From assembly GCF_042731755.1 (NCBI RefSeq), contig NZ_JBHWLR010000013.1, positions 62,001 to 126,000 on the forward strand: a stretch of DNA of 64,000 nucleotides. The letters run 5' to 3'. Shown here in pieces: positions 28,912-37,800 of the stretch. The position numbers and the translations under genes are program-made. The first letter of the stretch is position 1; each line of letters opens with the position of its first letter. This DNA is from Promicromonospora sp042731755. GTDB taxonomy: Bacteria > Actinomycetota > Actinomycetes > Actinomycetales > Cellulomonadaceae. The notes beneath the pieces were generated by a model. That model was not told the DNA's origin, made no database searches, and was given only the letters and a program-made list of their open reading frames with translations.

Positions 28912-31554
28912 TCAGGGCGTGGATGACGTCGGCAGGACCGACGCGATGCGGTGGACGGCGATCGTCAGCTCGGCCTCTCGGTCCGGGTCGAGCGCGCGCA
29001 GCCTGCCACCGTCGAGGTTCAGGGGTTTGAGCTCGCGGCGCTCCAGCCGGCCGGTGTGCCCGGCCACCTCGACGATCACGGTGGAGCCGTCGCGGAGCGC
29101 GTCGCGCAGCAGTGCCAACCCGTCAGCGGGGTGCTGTGTTCCCGGGTCGTCGTCCTCGGGCCCGTGATCCTGCGGTGCGGCCGGCGTCCCGGCGCCCGCG
29201 GCGGCGGCCCGGGACCCGTTCGTCGGCGACGGCAGGGCCGCGCCGGACGTCACCTCCTCCGCCGTCCCCGTGCCGGCGGGCCGGCCGGGGACCATGCGGT
29301 AGCCGCGCAGCGGGATGCCGCTCGCGGGGGCGACGGAGTGCGCCACCTCGGCCGCGTCCGCCCGCGCCCGCGCACCGGCCCGGGCCGCCTCCTCGACGGC
29401 GCGCAGCTCGGCGACCAGCGACTCGGGGTCGGGCGTGCGGGTGGCGACGTCGGACCCGGAGCCCATCCGGATCGCGGCCGCCGAGCGCGGCGCGGGCATC
29501 GCCCGGCCCGTGACGCCGCGACGTGCCACGAGCACCCGGCCGTCCGGCCCTTCCAGGGCCGAGACCAGCCCGCGGCTGCGGAGCGCCTCGTGCAGGGCCG
29601 CCGCGGGGACCGACGCCGCGAGGACCGTCGGCGCGAGCCGGACCAGGCCGAGGCCGACGAGCGACGGGTCGTGCTCCAGCCCGGCGAGGACGGTCGCGTC
29701 TGCGGCCCGCAGGTACGCCGACGCCGAGCCGACGCGGACCGCGCCGTGCCGCCGGGCGGTGTCCCGGACCAGGTACTCCAGCGGCTGGGGGACGGGCACG
29801 GGGGACCGGTGCGCCAGCTCGTCGAGCAGGCCGTCCGCCGTCTCGCCCTGGTCGAGCGCCCGCGTGACCGACGCCGGGCTGAACCGCACCGTCGTCGCCG
29901 CGCCGCGTGACTCCACGTCGGCCGCCCGCTCCAGGAGCCGCGCGAGCTCGCGCGACGGCCGCCCGGGGACGATCCCCGTGAGGTCGCCCTGCAGCAGGAT
30001 CTCGTCCACCTCGTGCGGGAGCACCGCGCGCAGCGCCCCGGCGACGTCGGCCGGGCGGGACGGGTCGGCCGGGAGGAGCGCCCGGCCCGGCGCCGACAGC
30101 GCGCCCGCGCCCGTCACGCCCAGCCACTCCACCTCGGCCAGCAGCCCCTCGACCGCGCTCGCCGGCGGCACGGAGCGAGGCGTGTGCCAGGTCAGCACCT
30201 CGACGACCGCGGCCGCCGTGGGCGCCAGCACGGTCTCGCCGTCCCGGGCCGCCGCGAGCACCCCGAGCACGCTGTCCCGCAGCCGTGGCACCCACGGCCG
30301 GTGCAGGTCCGGCGACAGCGGAGCCCGCAGCGCCCCCTTGTCGTCGCGCGAGCCCACCAGCCACGGCGCGCGCCGGGAGGCCAGCCAGGCCTCCACCAGG
30401 CGGGCCCAGCGGGCGGCGTCGTCCAGGTCGTCCCAGTCCGACACCGTCGGCACGTACGACGGCGGCGCGTCGCCGTCGTCCCGGACCAGGCCGGCCAGCG
30501 CGGCGACCTCGACCACGAACGCCGCGGCGGGCTCGTCGGTCTCGAGCTGCGTGGCGAGCCGGCGCAGGTCACGGACGCCCAGCCCGCCTGCGCGCAGGAC
30601 GGACGGCGGGTTCTCGTCCCAGGAGCCGCGCAGCACGCGCACGCGCCGGACCAGCTCGAGCGCGGCGCTCGCGGCCTCGGCGTCGGCGGTGGCCCTCGGC
30701 ACGGGGCGACCCTGCGGCTCGGGCGCCCGGGTGAGGGGCGCGCGGTGGGTGTGCCCGTCGCGCAGGGCCAGCCCGACCAGCCGCGGCAGGACCACGTGCC
30801 GGGCGTCGGAGCGGACCAGGAGATGTGCGGTGACCAGCCAGTTCACCGCGTCGCGGGGGCGGGTCCCCGCGGCCGGGACGACGCCGACCGGCGGCCCCCA
30901 CGCGAGGGCGTCCAGGATCGCGCGCGCCCCGCCGGGCGCCTCGGCGAGCAGGGCGTCGAGCGCGGCGCCCGTCCCGGGCGGCCCGGGCGCGGGGCCGAGG
31001 GCCTGCGCGACCGCCTCGGCCAGCCCGTCCGGGACCGGGTCGATGTGTGGACCGAGGCCCGCGGGGTTGGGCCCCAGCAGCTCGTCGAGCCCCGGCGAGG
31101 TGCGCAGGTCCGGCGCCGACGCCGGTCCGGCGGTCTGGCCGGCGTCCCAGAGGAGGGCGTGCTCGACGGCCAGGTGGACGGCCGCCTCCACCGCCGCCCG
31201 GTCGTCCGCCGCGCCGCCGAGCGCCCGGGTGACGACCTCGGGGCCGAGGGTACCGGGACCAAGGGTGCCCGAACCGGGGGTACCCGGTCCGGGCGGGGCG
31301 CGGAAGACGGGCTCCAGGGCGAGCACCGCCTCCAGTACCTGCAGGGTCAGGGCGTCGGAGCGGGCGAGCGCGCGTTCGAGCGACGTGCGGCTCGACGCAC
31401 GGGCGGCCAGCGACCGGAGCGTCGAGGGGGAGGGGGAGGCGAGGTCAGGACGGGCGCGCAGGAGCGCGGCGAGCGCGGTGTCCGAGCGCTGCCGGAGATC
31501 GTCGGCGAAGTGCCGCGTGGCCGAGGCCGGCGCTGCGGGGAGCGAGGAGGCCAT
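28912..31554 (-). CDS. XPB-associated 'helicase C-terminal domain' protein
   Basis: 880 residues, alanine/arginine-rich, with no Walker motifs. It matches the large actinobacterial protein always placed directly upstream of the XPB helicase gene and annotated as helicase-associated/XPB_DRD-like. Recognisable blocks are an N-terminal HTH-like helical region (1-100), a Pro/Gly repeat (PGPGTPGSGTLGPG near 98-112), and a C-terminal segment ending VIVEVAGHTGRLERRELKPLNLD. Probably modulates or partners the helicase. Start ATG at 31554. Confidence 0.85.
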   Translation of the reverse strand: MASSLPAAPASATRHFADDLRQRSDTALAALLRARPDLASPSPSTLRSLAARASSRTSLERALARSDALTLQVLEAVLALEPVFRAPPGPGTPGSGTLGPGTLGPEVVTRALGGAADDRAAVEAAVHLAVEHALLWDAGQTAGPASAPDLRTSPGLDELLGPNPAGLGPHIDPVPDGLAEAVAQALGPAPGPPGTGAALDALLAEAPGGARAILDALAWGPPVGVVPAAGTRPRDAVNWLVTAHLLVRSDARHVVLPRLVGLALRDGHTHRAPLTRAPEPQGRPVPRATADAEAASAALELVRRVRVLRGSWDENPPSVLRAGGLGVRDLRRLATQLETDEPAAAFVVEVAALAGLVRDDGDAPPSYVPTVSDWDDLDDAARWARLVEAWLASRRAPWLVGSRDDKGALRAPLSPDLHRPWVPRLRDSVLGVLAAARDGETVLAPTAAAVVEVLTWHTPRSVPPASAVEGLLAEVEWLGVTGAGALSAPGRALLPADPSRPADVAGALRAVLPHEVDEILLQGDLTGIVPGRPSRELARLLERAADVESRGAATTVRFSPASVTRALDQGETADGLLDELAHRSPVPVPQPLEYLVRDTARRHGAVRVGSASAYLRAADATVLAGLEHDPSLVGLGLVRLAPTVLAASVPAAALHEALRSRGLVSALEGPDGRVLVARRGVTGRAMPAPRSAAAIRMGSGSDVATRTPDPESLVAELRAVEEAARAGARARADAAEVAHSVAPASGIPLRGYRMVPGRPAGTGTAEEVTSGAALPSPTNGSRAAAAGAGTPAAPQDHGPEDDDPGTQHPADGLALLRDALRDGSTVIVEVAGHTGRLERRELKPLNLDGGRLRALDPDREAELTIAVHRIASVLPTSSTP

Positions 31555-31615
31555 CCTGACGATGCTACGCGGGTTTCCTGGCTCTCCGTCCGGCCGGGTC
31601 CGTGCCCGGCCCCGG

Positions 31616-32536
31616 TCAGACCTGCGCGGTGCGGCGGCAGACCTCCGCCCACGGGGTGGGGGTGATGCCGAAGCGGTCGCGGGCCGCGGCGTCGTCCAGC
31701 ACGTACGGCCGTTCCCACTGGTAGATGATCTCCCGCATCTCGCGCATGAAGGGGACGGCGAGGGCGGCGGCGGCGAGCCCGGCGCCGCGCAGGGAGGAGA
31801 TCTTCACCGGCGGCTTTCCGACGCTCGCGAGCACGTCGGTCAGGGCCTGCGCCTGCGTCACCGGGGCGTTGCTCGGCACGTGCCAGACGCGGCCGTGGGC
31901 CCCCGGGTCCTCCGCGGCGGCGACCAGCGTGCGGGCGGCGTCCGCGACGTCGGTGAAGGTGTGCGGCAGGTCGGTGCGGCCCATCATCAGGGCGCGCCTG
32001 CCCTCCAGCGCGCTGGGCACCAGGCGCGAGATGTGCCCGTTCCCGCCCACGCCGCGGCCCATGTAGTCGGAGCCGCGGATCTCGACGGCCCGGATACGGC
32101 CGGCCTCGTGCGCCGCCCTCGCGTCCGCCCACATCTTGGCGCGCAGCCGGCCCTTGTGGTCGGTCGCCGCGTCGGGCAGGTCCTCCGAGATCAGGCCGTC
32201 GACGGGGCCGTAGGGGTAGAGCGTGCCGGTGATGCCGTAGACGGCGCCGGAGCGCTCCGCGGCGGTCAGCAGGGACGTGGCGAGCGGGGGCCAGACGCGC
32301 TCCCACTGGGTGTAGTCGGCCGGGTTGGCGCAGTTGTAGAGGTAGTCGGCCCCCTCGGCGGTGCGGGACAGGGCGTCGGCGTCGGAGGCGTCGAGGGCGA
32401 GGTGCTCCACGCCGTCGATCCCGGTGGTGCGGCCCGAGCGGCTCACGACCGTGACGCGGGACCCGCGCTCGGCGAGCAGGGCGGCGACGTGCCGGCCGAT
32501 CGGACCGGCGCCGACGATGAGGTGGGTGTCAGACAT
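31616..32536 (-). CDS. NAD(P)-dependent epimerase/dehydratase-family protein
   Basis: 306 residues, extended-SDR fold: nucleotide loop LIVGAGPIGRHVAALLAERG (GxGxxG, about 5-24), then a Rossmann domain. A catalytic YxxxK is not clear: the corresponding region has ITGTLYPYG, so it may be an atypical SDR acting as a NmrA-like sensor or reductase. ATG at 32536. Divergent from a TetR-family gene across 125 bp containing two identical palindromes, so the pair is likely co-regulated. Confidence 0.83.
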   Translation of the reverse strand: MSDTHLIVGAGPIGRHVAALLAERGSRVTVVSRSGRTTGIDGVEHLALDASDADALSRTAEGADYLYNCANPADYTQWERVWPPLATSLLTAAERSGAVYGITGTLYPYGPVDGLISEDLPDAATDHKGRLRAKMWADARAAHEAGRIRAVEIRGSDYMGRGVGGNGHISRLVPSALEGRRALMMGRTDLPHTFTDVADAARTLVAAAEDPGAHGRVWHVPSNAPVTQAQALTDVLASVGKPPVKISSLRGAGLAAAALAVPFMREMREIIYQWERPYVLDDAAARDRFGITPTPWAEVCRRTAQV

Positions 32537-32553
32537 GACCAATGCTCCATTCC

Positions 32554-32625
32554 GAGAGCGGTGCTCTCTGTCGTGGCGCAAGCGTGGCATGGGCGGGCAC
32601 GCTTTGGCAAGAGCGGTGCTCTCGG
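32554..32625. promoter_or_regulatory. twin 13-bp operators between epimerase and TetR genes
   Basis: The palindrome AGAGCGGTGCTCT occurs exactly twice, at 32555-32567 and 32610-32622, centre-to-centre 55 bp (about five helical turns). One copy lies 18 nt from the epimerase start, the other 40 nt from the TetR start. Identical spaced copies in a divergent promoter strongly suggest the TetR binding sites. Confidence 0.8.
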
Positions 32626-32661
32626 TTGTGTGCAGTGATCTGTCATGCGAACCTGAACGGC

Positions 32662-33483
32662 ATGAGTCCGGCCCGCACCGCCCGCGCCCTTGCCCGCGAG
32701 ACGATCACCCGCGAGATCCTCGACTCCGCCCGCGCGCGGCTGTCCACCGACGGCGCGGCGGCGCTCTCGCTGCGCGCCGTCGCGCGGGACGTCGAGATGG
32801 TGTCGTCGGCCGTGTACCGCTACTTCCCGAGCCGGGACGCCCTGCTCACGGCGCTGCTCGTCGAGTCCTACGACGAGCTCGGCGAGGCCGCGGAGGCCGC
32901 CGACGCCGCCGTCGCAGACCGCGCCGACACCGGCGCCCGCTGGCTGGCCACCTTCCGCGCCGTGCGGGCCTGGTGCGTGGCGCACCCGGGAGAGTTCGGC
33001 CTGCTGTACGGCACACCCGTACCGGGCTACGCCGCGCCCCGGGACACCGTCGTGCCCGCCGTCCGCGTGGTCCGCGTGCTCGCCCGCATCGTCGGGGACG
33101 CCTACGCCGCGGGCGCGCGCCCCGCGGCCGTGCCGGCCCCGGTGGCCGCCGCCACGGCGGACGCGCCGGTGACCGTCGCGCCCGGCCTCGCGTTCATCGC
33201 GGACCAGGGCCTCTGGGCGGGCACCGACCTGACGGGCGACGACGTGGCGGAGGCCGTCCGCCGCACGATCATCGCCTGGACCACGCTGTTCGGCCTGATC
33301 TCGTTCGAGCTGTTCGGGCACCAGGTCGGCTCGGTCGCCGACCCCGTGACCTGGCTCGACGAGGTGGCGCTCCGGCTCGGCGCCGACCTGGGCATCGGCG
33401 TCCGAACCCAGCATCCGGGCGGCCCGCACCCGGCACCGGCGCGCCACGCGGGCGAAGAACGGTCAATGCATGCGACGCGGTAG
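32662..33483 (+). CDS. TetR/AcrR-family regulator
   Basis: 273 residues. HTH at about 10-60: ITREILDSARARLSTDG, ALSLRAVARDVEMVSSAVYRYFPSRDALLTALL. The C-terminal domain is of the TetR_C_13-like WHG type: AHPGEFGLLYGTPVPGY is conserved in regulators of this subgroup. The last 25 residues are Pro/His-rich. ATG at 32662. Presumably represses the divergent epimerase gene and itself via the two AGAGC palindromes. Confidence 0.9.
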   Translation: MSPARTARALARETITREILDSARARLSTDGAAALSLRAVARDVEMVSSAVYRYFPSRDALLTALLVESYDELGEAAEAADAAVADRADTGARWLATFRAVRAWCVAHPGEFGLLYGTPVPGYAAPRDTVVPAVRVVRVLARIVGDAYAAGARPAAVPAPVAAATADAPVTVAPGLAFIADQGLWAGTDLTGDDVAEAVRRTIIAWTTLFGLISFELFGHQVGSVADPVTWLDEVALRLGADLGIGVRTQHPGGPHPAPARHAGEERSMHATR

Positions 33484-33598
33484 GCATCCGCCCGGTAACC
33501 TTGTGCAACGGGTCCGGAGAGAGCGCGTCAGTCGCAGCACCTCGGACCGCCCTGAGCAGTTTCGCGAGCAGTACCGACAAGCACAGAAGAAGGTTGCA

Positions 33599-33973
33599 GT
33601 GCCCACCGGCAAGGTCAAGTGGTTCGACACCGACAAAGGCTTCGGGTTCATCGCCAACGAGGACGGAGGCGAGGTCTTTCTGCACGCCTCCGCCCTGCCC
33701 GAGGGCGTGGTGCCCAAGCCCGGCGCGCGCGTGGACTTCGGGGTGGCCGACGGCCGCCGCGGTCCCCAGGCGCTCGCGGTCAAGGTGCTCGACGCCGCGC
33801 CGTCGGTCGCCAAGGCGAGGCGGAAGCCCGCCGACGACATGGCCGTCATCGTCGGCGACCTGACGCAGATGCTCGACCGGGTGGCAAATGACCTGCGCAA
33901 GGGGCGTTATCCGAAGAACCCGGAGACGCTAGCCAAGATGCTGCGCAAGGTCGCAGACGACTTCGACGCCTGA
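33599..33973 (+). CDS. cold-shock protein with a conserved C-terminal extension
   Basis: 124 residues: an OB-fold (1-65) with KGFGFIA and VFLHASAL, then about 55 extra residues (KARRKPADDMAVIVGDLTQM, then KNPETLAKMLRKVADDF) predicted helical. Actinobacterial CspB/Rv0871-like proteins have this longer form, twice the size of CspA. GTG at 33599 with AGAAGG upstream. It leads a likely operon with the DUF3027 and sacsin-like genes (23 nt, then a 4-nt overlap). Confidence 0.9.
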   Translation: MPTGKVKWFDTDKGFGFIANEDGGEVFLHASALPEGVVPKPGARVDFGVADGRRGPQALAVKVLDAAPSVAKARRKPADDMAVIVGDLTQMLDRVANDLRKGRYPKNPETLAKMLRKVADDFDA

Positions 33974-33996
33974 AACCCCACGAGGTCCCGAGGAAC

Positions 33997-34836
33997 ATGG
34001 TGACGATCACCGCGCCCGCCACACGAACGCCCACCCGGCGGGTCGCCGCACGCTCCAGCCGCGACGCCGTGCTGAACGGCGCCGCGGAGCTCGCGCGCGC
34101 CGCCGCACAGGAGGTCGCTGAGCGGCCCGACGACGTCGGGGAGCACCTCGGCACCTTCTTCGAGGACGAGCGGGTGGTCTCGCACCGCTTCGCCGCGACC
34201 ATGCGGGGGTACCGCGGCTGGCACTGGACGGTCACCGTGACGCGCGTGCCGCGCGGCCGGGCCGCCACGATCAGCGAGGTCGAGCTGCTGCCCGGCGACG
34301 AGGCGATCCTCGCCCCGGCCTGGCTCCCGTGGTCCGAGCGGCTGCGCCCGGGCGACGTCGGCCCGGGCGACGTGCTGCCGTTCCGCGCCGACGACCCGCG
34401 GCTCGAGCCCGGCTACACCGCCACCGGTGACCCCGAGGTCGACGAGGTCGCGATCGACGAGCTCGCGCTCGCCCGCGCCCGCGTGCTGTCCCCGCAGGGC
34501 CGCGACGAGGCGGCGGAGCGTTGGTATCGCGGCTCGCGCGGGCCGACGTCCGCGGGGTCCGTCGCGGCCGCCGCCGAGTGCACGGCCTGCGCGTTCCTCA
34601 TCCCGCTCTCCGGTCCGATGGGCCAGCTCTTCGGGGTGTGCGCCAACGAGTGGTCGCCCGACGACGGCAAGGTGGTCTCCCTCGACCACGGCTGTGGTGC
34701 CCACTCGGAGACCGACGTCGAGGCGCACCCGACCGACTGGCCGGCGCCCGCCCCGCTGATCGACGAGAACGAGGTCGAGCCGGTTGCGGCGGCCGGCGAC
34801 ACGCCGGCGGGCGACGGGGGCGAACCCTCCGCGTGA
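33997..34836 (+). CDS. DUF3027 domain protein
   Basis: 279 residues. The DUF3027 pattern runs through the sequence: SHRFAATMRGYRGWHWTVTV, LPGDEAILAPAWLPWSERL, then a CTACAFLIPLSGPMGQLFGVCANEWSPDDGKVV-like block split here into CTACAFLIPL and GVCANEWSPDDGK, with Cys pairs and a later DHGCGAHS that look like a zinc site. The function is unknown. It follows the cold-shock gene by 23 nt, and its TGA overlaps the GTG of the sacsin-like gene, so the two are translationally coupled. Confidence 0.9.
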   Translation: MVTITAPATRTPTRRVAARSSRDAVLNGAAELARAAAQEVAERPDDVGEHLGTFFEDERVVSHRFAATMRGYRGWHWTVTVTRVPRGRAATISEVELLPGDEAILAPAWLPWSERLRPGDVGPGDVLPFRADDPRLEPGYTATGDPEVDEVAIDELALARARVLSPQGRDEAAERWYRGSRGPTSAGSVAAAAECTACAFLIPLSGPMGQLFGVCANEWSPDDGKVVSLDHGCGAHSETDVEAHPTDWPAPAPLIDENEVEPVAAAGDTPAGDGGEPSA

Positions 34837-37800
34837 CCCACGACCCCTTCGGCACCGGAGCGCTGCGGCGCGTGGTGGCCGAGGCGTGGCTGGCGTCGCC
34901 GACGCGCTTTCGCGAGGACGCGAACTCCGAGGAGGACCACGCGCGCGGCTACTACCGCGACCGGGTGGTCGTGGAGCTCGCGCAGAACGCGGCCGACGCC
35001 GCCGCGCGCGCCGGGGTGCCCGGCAGGCTGATGCTGACCCTGGAACCGCGCGGCTACGCGGGTGACGACGCGGACGGCACCGGGGCGGGCTGGTGGCTCG
35101 TCGCCGCCAACACGGGCGCGGCGCTCGACGCCGACGGCGTCGCCTCGCTGGCCTCCCTCCGGGCCTCGGCCAAGTCGGGCGGCCCGGCCGGGCCCGAGGC
35201 CGTCGTGGGGCGGTTCGGGGTCGGGTTCGCCGCCGTCCGGTCGGTGTCGGACGAGATCCTGGTGCGCTCGCGTGCGGGCGGCGTGCGCTTCTCGCTCGCG
35301 GCCACCCGCGCGGAGCTCGGGCTGGGGCTGCCGTCTGGCGCGAGCGAGATCGGTTCCCTGCTCCGAGATCGGTCCGACGACGGGCCGGTCTCGGGGCAAC
35401 CGACCGATCTCGGGCCCTCGGTCGGGGCAGAGGAGTGGCTCGCCGACGAGGCCCGGCGGCGCGGCAGCGCGCTGCCCGTGCTGCGGCTGCCGTTCGCCGC
35501 GCCCGGGACCACGGCGGAGGAGCCGGACACCGTGGTCGAGGTGCGGCTGCGGGACGACGCCGCGGTGGCCGCCGTCCGCGCCCAGCTCGCCGCCGTCGAC
35601 GACGGTCTGCTGCTCGCGCTGCCCGCCCTCGACGAGCTGGTGATCGAGGACGACTACGCAGGTCAGCCGGGTTCTGAACCCGGGGACACGGTGCCCCGGG
35701 CGACGCCGCGCGTGCTGCGCGACGTCGGGACGCGCTGGCGCGTGCACCGGTCGTCCGGCGTGCTGGAGCCGGACGACTCGCTGCCGTCCGAGGCGCGCCG
35801 CACGGACTGGTCGGTGCTCTGGGCGGTACCCGTCGCGGGGACCCTGCCCGACCCCGGGAGCCGCACCGCGGCCGGGAGCCGGGCGGCGGTCGGGAGTCGC
35901 GCCGCGGCCGGGCCGACGCTGCACGCCCCGACCCCCACCGACGTCCGGCTCACGTTCCCCGCGCTCCTGATCGCCTCGTTCCCGGTCGACCCGGGACGGC
36001 GCGGCGTGCTCCCCGGGCCGACGTCGGACCGGGTCGCCGCCGAGGCGGGCCGCTCCTACGCCGCGTTCCTGGGCGAGCTCGCCGCACGGCCCGGGGGCGA
36101 CGTGCTCGGCCTGGTCCCGACCGGGCTCCCGGCGGGCGACGTGGACGCCGCGATCCGCGCGGCCGCGGGCGCCGCCCTGGGTGCCACGCCGCTGCTGCGG
36201 CCGAGCGACCCGGCGTCGCCGGTCGCACCCCGGGACGCCGCCTTCGTCGCGGGGCCGCTCGGCGAGGACGCCACGCTCGCCCGTGCGCTCGCCCGGACCG
36301 GCGACAGGACCCTGGTCACGGTCCCCGTGCGCCACCAGGCGCTCGTGCGCTCCCTCGGCGCGGATCCCGCCGACCTCGTCGACCTGGTCGAGGCCCTGCC
36401 GCCGGATCCCGGCGTCGTGCGCGCGGCACTCGACGCCCTCGCGCCGCACGTCGGCGAGCCGGCGGTCCTGGAGGCGGTGTCCGGCGCCCCGCTGCCGCTC
36501 GCGGACGGCCGGGTGACCCGCGGCGCGCGGGGGACCGTGCTGCTCGACACCCCGCGGCTCGCCGGGATCGCCCGGGCGCTGGGCGTCCGGGTGGTCCACC
36601 CGGACGTCGCCCACCCGGTGCTGGAGCGGGCCGGCGCCGTACCCACCACGCCGCGCGGGCTGCTCGCGGACGTCGAGGTCCGGTCGGCGGCGCTGGCCGC
36701 CGCGGAGGAGGTGCTGGACGACGGCGACGCCGAGCACCTCGGCGCCGTCCTGTCGGCCGGGCCTCAGGCCGGGCCACAGGCCGGGCCCCAGGCCGGACCC
36801 CAGGCCGGGCCGCCGTCCCCGGACCCGGACGCCGGTGCGCCCGAGGGGCCGTGGGCGCCCGAGGACCCGACCCCCGCGGAGACGGTGTCCGCCGTGCTCG
36901 AGCTGGTGCGGCTCGCCGTCGCCGAGACCGCGGAGGACCTCCCGTTCTGGCTGGGCGAGCTGCCCGTGGTGGCGGACGGCGCCGTCGTCCCGCTGCGCGA
37001 GACGGCGCTGCCGGGCACCTGGGCGGCCCGGAACCTGGACCTCGCCCCGGTGCGGGCCGACGTCGTCGAGCGCTGGGGCGAGGCAGCCCTCGGAGCCGCC
37101 GGGGCGCACGCCGACCTGGGCGTCTACCGCGTGGTCGACGTCGCGACGCCCGACGGGGACGACGACGCCGACTACGGCCCGGACGACCCGGCCGGCTGGC
37201 TCGCCGACTGGGACGAGTACCTCGACCTGCTCGCCGAGGAGCTCGGTGCGGGCGCGTGGGTCGGCGACGTGGCGGCCGTCCCGGACCTCGACGCGCTGGG
37301 GGAGGCCGAGGGTACCGAGCCGGGTGCCGGGCCCGGCTCGCTCGCCGCGGGGCTCGCCCGGATCGCCGCCGACCCGGAGCTGCGGCGCGCGCTGCTGACG
37401 CCCGTCCGGTCGCCCGACGCCCCGGACCGCGAGGCGCCGTCGTACACGGCGTGGTTCCTGCGCCGCCGGCTTGGCGCGCCGTTCGCGCTCGGGGACACCC
37501 CGCTCCTGCCGCCCGCACCACCGGAGACGGCCGGCCTGGACGCCGACCTCCTGACCGCGCTCGGCGGTCTGCACAACCTTGCTGACCTGCCCGGACACGA
37601 CTGGCCCGCGGTCCTGGAGCAGCTGCCCGACGCATCGGCCGGGTCGGCCGGGCGGCTGCCCGCCGACGTCGCGCGCGCCGTCTGGACGGGGTTGGCCGCG
37701 CTCGCCCGGGCCGACGGCCCCGGGATCGCGCCGCCCCGGCTGCCCGCGTTCGGCCCGGCCGGGATCACGGTGGAGAGCACGGACGACCTCGCCGTCGCCG

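Noticed and set aside
27276..29030. Long plus-strand frame opposite the XPB helicase
   Set aside because: Shadow frame; the helicase motifs on the minus strand are unambiguous.
36756..36803. CRISPR-like array
   Set aside because: 12-bp units without spacers inside a coding frame; a coding microsatellite instead.
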